Shown: one piece after another, positions 1-8,387 of the stretch
Numbering within the stretch: the stretch's first letter is position 1
Layout of the letters: every line of letters begins with the position of its first letter
Assembly (NCBI GenBank): GCA_030686995.1
Contig: CM060706.1
Coordinates: forward strand, 140,081,505-140,145,504
Source: Artemisia argyi
Lineage: Eukaryota > Streptophyta > Magnoliopsida > Asterales > Asteraceae
Length of the DNA stretch: 64,000 nucleotides
Reading direction: 5' to 3'
Notes under the pieces: generated by a model
What the model was told of the DNA's origin: nothing
Databases searched by the model: none
The model's input: the letters and a program-made list of their open reading frames with translations, nothing else
Program-made: the position numbers and the translations under genes

Positions 1-73
1 GCTACTGAAATTTTATTTCTTTAAATAAATGGTGACTTTTACTTTCTAATACATATAAAATGAAGTATTTGGA

Positions 74-1255
74 TTAGCATTCAATTTCAGACAAGTACAT
101 GATAAATTCTTCCCCTGGTCGGGGTGCGACAAGTTTGGGAAGTGCTGTTATATGTTGCTTAAGCTGTTGAAAAGCTTCTTCCGCTTCCGCAGTCCAACGA
201 AAGTCTCCCTTTTTTGTGCACTTCGTGAGTGTCTTAAAGAGAGGGAGTAACTTATCTGCTGATTTGGACAAGAATTGATTTAGCCCAGCTAATTTTCTGT
301 TTAATGACTGGACTTCTTTCAGTGTGCGTGGTGAAGGGAGTTCGATGACAGCTTTTGTCTTTTCTGGGTAGGGCTTAATGCCATAAGGTTCTATCAAATA
401 CCCAAGAAACATGCCTTCTGTAGCGCCAAAAGTACACTTCTTGGGATTTAATTTCATGTTAATCATTCCCAGTGTTTTGAATGTTTCCTCAATGTCGTGC
501 ACCAATTCTTCTTCGGTATGACTCTTTATAACAAGGTCATCGACATAAACCTCCAGGTTGCGACCTACTTGTTTTTCAAACGCATTGTCCACCAACCGCT
601 GGTATGTTGCTCCTGCATTCTTTAGGCCAAAGGGCATTTTTGTATAACAATAGACCCCTTGACTTGTGTGGAAGGCTGTTTTCTCTTCGTCTTCCTCAGC
701 CATCTGAATTTGGTGGTACCCTTTGTATACGTCTAGGAAGCATTTAAAGGGGTATCCACACAAATATTCTACCTTCCAGTCTATCTCTGGTAGCGGGTAA
801 CAGTCTTGTGGACATGCTTTATTAAGATCAGTGAAGTCCACACACATTCTCCAGCTGCCATCGCTCTTCTTTAACATCACTGGATTGGAAATCCAGTCAT
901 GGTAATAGACCTTCCGCATGATGCCTGCGTCTACAAGCTTGTGTACTTCCTCTATAATGGCTTTTGCGCGATCTGGGGCTTGGCCGCGCTTTTTCTGCCG
1001 TATTGGAGGATATCCTTGTCGGATTTTTAGCTTGTGCTCTGTGATAGATCGTGGTACTCCAGTCATGTGCTTTGGTTCCCACGCAAAGATATTTAGGTTC
1101 CTTTGCAAGAGTGTGCACACAGCCGCTCTGCCTTTGTCAGACAGCGACCCTCCAATTGATATCTCTTGATCTGGGTAGTCAGGGTGAATTGCGACCTTCA
1201 GGTTTGTCACTTTAGTTGTGTACTGCTCTGGGGCGCACGAGGTCTCATTTGTCAC
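74..1255 (-). pseudogene. Tat-like reverse transcriptase fragment, RNase H and integrase missing
   Basis: This 393-codon open stretch encodes the linker before RT and then the RT palm and fingers. Landmarks are the MCVDFTDLNKACPQD block, a KMPFGLKNAGATYQRLVD block and the catalytic YVDD (about residues 236-239, near bases 538-549). RT would copy element RNA into cDNA inside virus-like particles. The reading ends just after the EEFIMYLS motif, where an intact element continues into RNase H; instead a few unrelated codons and a stop follow. The upstream protease lies in a different frame, so a frameshift separates them. This is a non-functional relic; the family call is firm, the exact lineage less so. 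Confidence 0.85.
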
Positions 1256-2175
1256 TGTGTTGCATTTTTAGGTAATACAGTGGCGTTGTAGAGGGTAACA
1301 ATACCTCCTTCTACTGGGAATTTAAGCATCCCGTGTGTTGTGGATGGTACCGCTCGCATGGCTGATATTCCTGGTCTTCCAATAATGCCATTGTATGGCG
1401 AAAGAGACCTGATTACCATAAAATTCATTCAGGCTGCTGTAGAATGTTGCTCATTACCAATGACCACAAGTAGGCGTAATTTCCCCATGGGCCATATCTT
1501 CTCCCCTGTGAAGCCAGTCAGCGACGTCGTGGCCGGAATTAGCTGACTTCGTATCTCAGGTCGCAGCCTCTTGAAACAATGTTCGTACATAAAATCTGCG
1601 GATGCTCCTCCATCAGCATACATGCGGTGGATATCGTGACCCCCCGTATGTATTTCAATGGTGAGTAGTTCCACTACTGCGTTGTCCGCAGCCAGAGTGG
1701 GGAAAGAAATTTCGTTCCCAAAGGAAAACTTTTGGCTGACTTTTTGCCTCGTCTTTTGCTGCCATGATTGTATCATGTAGATGGTGTCAGCCTTGTCTTT
1801 GGGTATCTCATTCTTGCCCCCGTTCTTCTGTTTGTCCTTCCCCTCTTTGATGTTTTTAATGAGGTGGTCCATTTTACCTTCCTTCACTAATTTGTCAATT
1901 AGCTGGCGCAGTTGGACACACTCGTTGGTGGTGTAGCCCTTTTGTCCATGGTATTCGCAGTATCCATTCCCTATGCGTCGATCCTCTGGGGTACGCATTG
2001 GTGGAGGTTTCGGAAAGTTTGCACCTTCTGTCACAAATATCTCCCTTGGGGTCTTCGTGAGTGGAGTGTATTTGTCGTTGTCTCTTCCGCTCCCCTGACT
2101 GCGATAGTTCTTGCTACGATTGCTACTCTGGTCATTGGATTGTCTCCTGGGCTGTTCTTGTGACCTATAATTTGA
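1256..2175 (-). pseudogene. Tat-like zinc knuckle and aspartic protease region, broken
   Basis: The frame that carries gag continues here after a TAG at 2176-2178. It shows a zinc-knuckle-like CEYHGQKGYTTNEC block (near 1930) and the protease active-site motif ADGGASADFMYEHC (DGGAS, near 1600). A TGA at about 1429-1431 sits where related proteins would have tryptophan (TGG to TGA). Downstream of it the same frame stays open almost to 1255 (residues like MNFMVIRSLSPYNGIIGRPG), then gives way to the RT frame. The stops look like C-to-T or G-to-A changes, consistent with decay by deamination of methylated cytosine, which is an inference. The protease would process the Gag-Pol polyprotein. Confidence 0.75.
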
Positions 2176-3650
2176 CTAACCTTTTTTGCTATCCGCAGCA
2201 GCTGCTTCTCCTTGGATAAAGGACCGGGTGCGCTTCATCAGTTCATCAAAGGTTTGGGGAACCTTATCGTTCAATCTCCTAATGAGCTCTGGATTGTTAA
2301 TCCCATTCATGAACCCTGAGATTTTTAGCACTTCAGGACACGCCTTGATGTGTATACATTCGTCCTTAAAGCGCTCCACATAAGCGCTTGTGGATTCCCC
2401 TTGGCGCTGTTTTACTCTAGCCAGTTCAACAGGGTTCTTGGCGCACTTCTTTCTTTGAGTGAAGTTCAAACGGAATGCTTTCCGCAACTCTTCAAACCCG
2501 TTTATGCTTCTTTGTGGAAGCTTGCTAAACCAGGTTCGCGCATTCCCTACCAAGGTGGAGTTAAACATATGGCACCACACAGGTTGTGGCCAATTTTCGA
2601 TAGTAGCTGCTGATTCGAAAATTTTTAGGTGATCATCAGGATTACCCGTCCCATCATATGTTTTAACATTGGCGGGCATGCACCTTCTCTTATCATCCGA
2701 ATAATCGCTGATGCGCCGCGTGAATGCGTCAACCTTTCGGTGGCGCCAAGGAAGTGATATATCTTCATCTTCTTCCTCGCGATGTCTTCCCCTGGACTTC
2801 CAGTGTCCCGTTTCCTTGTCCTCGTTGTCCGAGGAGTCGCTTGAGGAGGAGTTGTCCCTTTTGCGGCGCTTGCGCCGTTTTTCCTCGGAGTCCGAACTTG
2901 GGGGGCTTTCACTTGGGGAAGTTCGTCACCCAAGCCTGTCATGAATTCTTCTACTACCAGATCTTGAAGAGCTCTCGCTTGGTGAGCGTTGCCGCCCAAG
3001 TCTATCCTGCATCCTGCAGTTACCAAGTCTAGCATCGACATTGGTATGCCTTCCATTATCTTCATGCTCCTCCGAGTATTGTGAATCAGACGCTTCATCA
3101 TCCGCAGCCTTCCTTCCGATTCTAGTGAACACTGGAAGTCGGCGGGTATCCTTTTCGCGCCTCTCCTTCTGGTAACGCGATGGGGATGTTTCGTACTCAG
3201 GGCCAAAGTTGAACCGGGCTTGTAGGCTCATACTTGAACTTCTTCTTGCTTCCTCTTGCATGAGGGCAGTTAGGGTTTCGTAATTTTGGGATACAAAATT
3301 ACTTAGCGTGAACTCAGGAGCATCCCCCTCTACCGCGAGGACATCTGTTTCCACGTTAGGTCCCCTGTCTCGATTAGGCGCGCATGGCGGCACAGTGTTG
3401 TCCACAGTGGGTGCCGTTTGATGGGGAGTAGTGAAGAGAGTGCGCTGAAGATCTTCAGCGCTTGGGGCCACCGTAGTGGCCTGGGTAGTCCCTGTGGGCA
3501 ATTCTTGGTGACCAGGCACACTGGTTGTTCCAGAGGTCTGCCCAGAGGTCGAATCTTGATGTTTCCTCCTCTGGGGGTCGCCATGTGTTTTTTCCAACTG
3601 CAAAGTCCGCTGTCTTGAGTTTTTGTGTTTCGTCCTTCTAGTTCTTAGCG
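2176..3650 (-). pseudogene. Tat-like gag, interrupted by a nonsense codon
   Basis: One frame is open from the primer-site region down to 2176 except for a TGA at 2926-2928 (likely from CGA). The N-terminal half is low complexity with an SR/acid-rich stretch. The C-terminal part from about 2679 is a Retrotrans_gag-type capsid domain (YDGTGNPDDHLKIFES, then WFSKLPQRSINGFEELRKAF). Gag would form the virus-like particle. The overlapping frames at 2625-3206 and 3330-3584 look like shadows: they lack the capsid motifs. The true start codon is uncertain because the frame is already open in the LTR. Confidence 0.75.
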
Positions 3651-3654
3651 TAGG

Positions 3655-3672
3655 GTCCCACGGATGGCGCCA
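3655..3672 (-). other. Primer-binding site of the Tat-like element
   Basis: The minus strand reads TGGCGCCATCCGTGGGAC, a TGGCGCC-type tRNA primer-binding site, five bases downstream of the LTR end. This marks the start of minus-strand DNA synthesis for the element at 1-3751. Confidence 0.75.
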
Positions 3673-3677
3673 CTTGT

Positions 3678-3751
3678 TGATACAAAAGTTGGGCGTTCCT
3701 TGTTTGGGTTCCTGTTCTCGTACCAATCAGATCTTAATGCTTGAGACCTGC
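3678..3751 (-). repeat. 5' LTR of the Tat-like element, left piece
   Basis: The LTR's 3' end (minus sense) begins with the terminal TG of plus-strand TGATACAAAAG, next to the primer-binding site. It is cut at 3751 by the composite element; the rest is at 26564-26975. Bases 3747-3751 (CCTGC) are the left copy of the composite's target-site duplication. Confidence 0.8.
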
Positions 3752-6542
3752 TGATTGGGGCTAAACCGTCAGATATAATTGACCAAGGTCAACTAGTCAA
3801 AAACAGCTTATCCCAATGCTCCATGGATAGTATAGTGTGTCCCCGGGTCGTTAAAGTCCCAGTGAGATTGAAATGGTGTTATTTGAAATCGTTTATGAGT
3901 GAGTGGCACTGAGGACAGTAGCCCAGATGATATGGAATTGATTTTGCTACTGTTATTTTGGTATTTGTACACAGATATAATATTCACAAAAATCAGATAT
4001 ACAAGTATATGCACAAATTTACAAATTGGAATCACGTAATCAGACAGAAAAGTGGGATTTGGTAATTAACAAACTACAGGGGGTGCTTTTGAAACTTTTG
4101 AAACTTAAAATTAAAAAGAAAAATGAAAATGAAAATGAAATTATAAAAGTGAATATTTTACTATTTAAATATTATTTAATTAATTAAACTAATTAAAAAT
4201 CTAATTTAAATCTAATTTATATTAACTAATAATTATAAATATTACAAATTAAACTAAAAATTTGCAAAAATAATTTCTAAACTTAAATTAGAACTTGAAG
4301 AAAGTATAAAAAATAAAAATAAATATTTTTGTCTTTTTATGAGTTTTTTATTAATTAAAAACTATTTAACTTAATTAAACTAATTTAAATTACAATTAAT
4401 ACTAAATTAACTTAGAAAATTATAAGAAAATTTTTAAAATTACTTAACCATCACAGGAATCCTACAAAATTATAAAAACGTCTAAAAATTATGTTTAAGG
4501 CTAATCCACTAATTTATTACCTTTTAATTACTTTAAATCTAATTTAAATAATTAAAATAATAAAAATGGAAAATGAATAGTAGAAACTAAAAATATATTT
4601 TCTAAAAGTCTATTATACTATATTAGATCTAGGAAAAATATAAAAACTAGGTTTTGCTTTATAAAAACTAAATATGCTATTTAATACTTAATATTAATTA
4701 ATAATTAATAAAACTAGAATTAAATCTAATAAATACTAAATTATAATATAAAAATCTAATAAAATTACTAAAAATACTTTGATATAAAAGGAAATTAATA
4801 AAAATATAAAAACACCAAGTACTTAACAAAAATCTAAAAATGAAAATTTAAATTTAAATTACATTAAATAGAAACTATCACTTAAAATTAATTTGGATTT
4901 TCTTGATTTTTCTTTTACAAACTTGTTTTATACCTAAAAACAAACACTTTTAATGAAAACAACTTTTTTACAACTTGAAAATAAGCTGAGATTAAGCTAA
5001 AAAGTCCACACAGTTGACTTTATTTGACTTTTAAGAGAAATAAGCCTTGGTGGGGTCCACAAGGGTAAAACTTAGTTCCAATAAGTTACTTGGACTTATT
5101 TGAGCTAGAAACAATAAAAAGATCCCACAGAATAAGCTAATAAGCTCAAAATAAGCAATTCACAACACCAAATGCTACTCAAATTGGGACAGAGTTTAGG
5201 GCTTGAATCAGGTGGGGTCCACAAGACCTAGGGTCAAACTATTGGTCAAAATCAAGAGCCTACAGGGGGGGGGGGGGTTGGGAGAACCCAAAACCTAGGT
5301 GTGGGACCCAATGGGGTGGCCACAAAACCACCACCAAGTGGTGGTGGTGGGCTGATGTGCAGCTGTACAGGGGAAGGTCTCCCCCTGCAAGTCACTTTGG
5401 GGGATTGTGGGGCCCAGGGAAAAAATCCCAAAAATGAAACAACTAATGGACACTAAAGATCATCTGGTAGACTACATATGGAAACAAGTTTTAAGCTCTA
5501 AAACCCAATGCTAAATTCTACAAAAATCTTGGAAATTTTGCAATATCTGAAAACACACAACTTTGACTTTTTATAGAAACATGGAACAGTTGACTAAGTT
5601 GAACTTTGGGCTTATTCTACTAATTGTTTGTAATGATTTAGGCTAAAATACAACTAACTTAAGCTATATTAGCTACTTTTAACTGAAATGGTGAAATGAA
5701 ATCACCTAAAGCCTAACAGTTAAGTAAATGAAAGAGTTTGGAGGTTATTTTGACTTTCTGACATTAATTTATGGTGTTCTAAGTTCTTACTGAGCTATAA
5801 TAACCTAAAGTGGCATGTATGAACTTGAAACAAAACCCAATTCCCACTGTGACTCAGTGAAAACCCTTAAACCAAACACCCTTTAACTGAACTGATAAGG
5901 GAAATTAATGAAGTGAATCAAACATACAGACCATGAAACTGATAAATGAGATTATACTAACATAAAATAAATACAATTAAGCAAATTCAACAGACTAATA
6001 ACCATTACAACTACCTAGATCAAAATATGAAAACTTATACTACAAATGGAAATTGGGACTTACACTGAGCTTTGTGCTCAAACCATTGGTGAACCAGTTT
6101 CCATTCCACCCTAATTACCTCCCATGAGGTTCTAAACCTTGCTTCCACAGCTACTTCCCTTTCTTCTTCTTTTTCTTTTATTTTTCACTATTTATTTGTA
6201 TTTTTTGATTTTTTTTGTAAACTTGAACTAAACTGAACTTGAGGATTAATAAGCTTATAAAAGCCTATCAAAGACTGAAATGAAATGAGAAGATCAATAA
6301 ACACTAGCTTGTAACAACTTTAAAAGTAAAATTGACTTTTCACTAAAAATAGCAAATACTGAATTTGTAAAGAAAACTTGAGATTAAGATTTAAATGGAC
6401 TGAAATTGCATTAGAAAGATTGAGTACAACAACTTTAAAGTTAAAATTACAATTTAAAGAGGAATTACACTACTACGATTACATTACACTAGGACTACTT
6501 CTAATACTACACTAATACTTTTCCTCCACTGCTTCTTCTTGC

Positions 6543-6550
6543 TTTTATAG
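6543..6550 (-). promoter_or_regulatory. TATA box of LTR A
   Basis: Minus strand GCTATAAAAGC. The same box is at 14772-14779 in LTR B and 25508-25515 in LTR C, in the same relative position, about 1.05-1.1 kb from the LTR's 5' end. The position is seen; promoter function is inferred. Confidence 0.55.
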
Positions 6551-7079
6551 CTTCAATTGAGGTTTGTGGGACCCACTAGGTCATTTCCCAGCAATAAAAT
6601 AGCTACTTGGTGGCTTCTTGTCCTCACACTCAATTTGGCGGGAACTTGATTTTTACCACTTGTGGTCTGTGGAATAGTCATAGGGGGTGGGATGTGATTG
6701 GTGTTGGGGAAGTGTGATTGAAGGGATAAGAGATGGTGGATGGGAAAGTGGTGCAAGAGGGGGGGGGGGCAAAACCAGGTCTGGTTTGGTGGTATTGGTT
6801 TTGGAGGTAAGGGGAAGGTCAAATGGGGGTTTGACCGGTTTTTAATATAAACGGGGGTGGGCTTTTTTAGTTGGGATGGATGTTGGAGTGGGCTGGGGTA
6901 AATAAAAGAAGGGTGGGCTCTTGGTTTTGGATTGTTAATAAACAAGGGTCCGTTTGGTATATTTAGTATTTTAGGAAATCACAAGGACCAATATTGCACA
7001 AAGCTGAAATTTGATGGGTGTGTTTTGGCATTATTTCAAAATGTTTCATGTGGTGTAATATGCCAATGATTGAATAGTA

Positions 7080-7450
7080 TGAGGTTATGTTTTGAATTTT
7101 TATAAAACCCTAGGGACTAAATCTGCCAAATCACCAAACTTCAGGGACCTGACTTGTAATTTCACCAAACTTGCAATCAAGGACCAAACCTGCCATAAAA
7201 GTTTAGTATAAGGACAAAATTTGTTTTTCTCAAAGTTTTAATATCCCAGGGACCATTTTTGACAATTTTCCAAACTTCAGGGACTAAACTTGACATTTTG
7301 TGAAACTTTGCACCAAAGGACTAATTATGTAACTTTATGATTTAAAAGGACCTTTGGTGACTTTTTCAAGTTTTTAGAACAACCAGGGACTAGATTTGAC
7401 AATTTTTGAAAGTTGAGGGACTGAAACTGCCAATTATGCAAACTTTGTGC
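7080..7450. repeat. Degenerate tandem repeats in U3 of LTR A
   Basis: Words of the form AGGGACTAAA or AGGGACC followed by TTTGACAATTTT and CAAACTT recur roughly every 35-55 bases. Equivalent arrays are at about 15380-15730 (LTR B) and 26060-26410 (LTR C). They lie between the LTR's 5' end and its TATA box. Confidence 0.6.
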
Positions 7451-7599
7451 GTTTTTCATCTGTTTTTGATTATTTTGCATTTGAAACATATAAAACACAT
7501 TCCTGGGATATTTTCACTATTTTGATTCAATATTGAGTGTTTTTAGATGTTTTGGCAGCTCAGAAAAGGTAAAAATGATGAGTATTTACACACTCTTCA

Positions 7600-7613
7600 A
7601 TCCCCCACACTAA
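7600..7613 (-). other. Polypurine tract of the non-autonomous unit
   Basis: The minus strand reads TAGTGTGGGGGAT directly before the LTR A terminus, the expected place for the plus-strand primer. The identical tract is at 15878-15891 before LTR B. Confidence 0.75.
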
Positions 7614-7667
7614 AACATTGCTAGTCCCTAGCAATCTTTTGAGAAAAACTTGATGGATTTGAGAATC

Positions 7668-8070
7668 TCTTTACCAAAAGCCATCACTTCTGGAGTAGCC
7701 AGGTGTAAGAACTGTGGTACACCTGATAACCGTGTGATTTTGAGCAAACCACCAGCTGTCAACGGATTTGATTAGTCTTTACCAAAAGCCGTTTGCTTCT
7801 GGACTAGCCAGCATCTTGATGGACTAAGTCAACATCTTGGTGAGCTGATTACCAATTATGGATTTTCCACGGCCTTTACCACAAGCCATAATCTTGCGGG
7901 CTAGCCAACTCATTTGCTTTATGGGATATGGGGAGTTGAGGAACCATACAATTTTTGGCAAATTGCAAGCCATCAACGGGTTTGAGATGTCTTTACCAAG
8001 AGCCGTTTGCTCCTGGACTAGCCAATCCATTTGTCGTTTAGACACGGCGGACTGATTACCATAAAAAAAT
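7668..8070 (-). repeat. About 105-bp tandem repeats in the 3' UTR of the non-autonomous unit
   Basis: Four diverged units start near 7668, 7775, 7875 and 7990. Each opens with a form of CTTTACCAAAAGCC followed by a TTCTGGACTAGCCA-like word. The same array is at 15944-16345 in the autonomous unit. Its position between coding region and polypurine tract is one where plant Ty3/gypsy elements are known to carry tandem repeats. Confidence 0.75.
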
Positions 8071-8133
8071 TTTGGTCAAAATGGGGGTATAAGATAGTAA
8101 AATGTGATAAAATTCGCTAGAATAGCGAAATAC

Positions 8134-8168
8134 CCCCCCCCCCCCCCACACACACACACACACACACT
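8134..8168. repeat. Poly-C / (CA)n simple repeat
   Basis: A run of about 15 C is followed by (CA)n; the matching place at 16422-16441 in the autonomous unit has a C run and a short CA tract. Confidence 0.9.
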
Positions 8169-8314
8169 TAGCATGAATATTGTCCTCAATATTCAAAGTC
8201 CCGGCTATTATGCCGACTCTTTGAACGTAAAAGGGCAACATTACAAGCTAAGCGTGGAAAACACCATTTTGTTTTTCACTTTTGTAATCATAGCATGGGG
8301 GACTCCCCCACACT

Positions 8315-8375
8315 TAGGGTGAAAACCCTATAAGCATGCTACTGTTTTTGTTTACCGAGTCGCTAGCTTGACTCG
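8315..8375 (-). other. Two-hairpin module after the stop codon, non-autonomous unit
   Basis: Minus strand, 12 nt after the stop at 8388-8390: hairpin 1 (8375-8356) has arms CGAGTC/GACTCG with an A.C mismatch closing the loop AGCTAG. After 25 nt, hairpin 2 (8330-8315) has arms TAGGGT/ACCCTA and loop TTTC. The same pair follows gag-pol at 16681-16741. Folding is by eye; an RNA role is inferred. Confidence 0.6.
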
Positions 8376-8387
8376 ACCCCGAATTCA

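Larger units (their letters stand above)
1..3751 (-). mobile_element. Decayed Tat-like Ty3/gypsy retrotransposon (left part)
   Basis: Read on the minus strand, this block runs from LTR and primer-binding site (right) through gag, zinc knuckle, protease and RT (left). The DGGAS protease motif, YVDD RT motif and TGGCGCC-type primer site place it in Ty3/gypsy; RT wording such as KMPFGLKNAGATYQRLVD fits the Tat lineage. The coding frame is broken by three in-frame stops (near 2926, 2176 and 1429) and a frameshift near 1255. Homology stops abruptly near position 88 at the end of RT, so RNase H, integrase and the 3' LTR are absent or lie outside the window. Bases 1-73 match nothing I recognise. The element continues at 26564-26975, beyond the composite inserted in its LTR. 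Confidence 0.85.
3752..7599 (-). repeat. LTR A, 3' LTR of the non-autonomous unit, 3.85 kb
   Basis: The termini are TG...CA (the right end reads CACTCTTCA, one change from B and C). A minus-strand TATA box (TATAAAAG) is at about 6543-6550, so U3 is about 1.05 kb and everything after it (R plus U5) about 2.8 kb, which is very long. An AT-rich tract at 4130-4900 made of TTAATTAA-like words dominates U5. G-homopolymers occur near 5265 and 6760. The U3 end (7080-7450) holds degenerate repeats around AGGGACTAAA/AGGGACC. Over the first 330 bases it differs from LTR C by about three substitutions and one small indel. Confidence 0.85.

Noticed and set aside
2625..3206. 193-aa minus-strand ORF as the true gag
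   Set aside because: The frame at 2926-3650 and 2176-2925 has the SR-rich and capsid motifs; this one has none.
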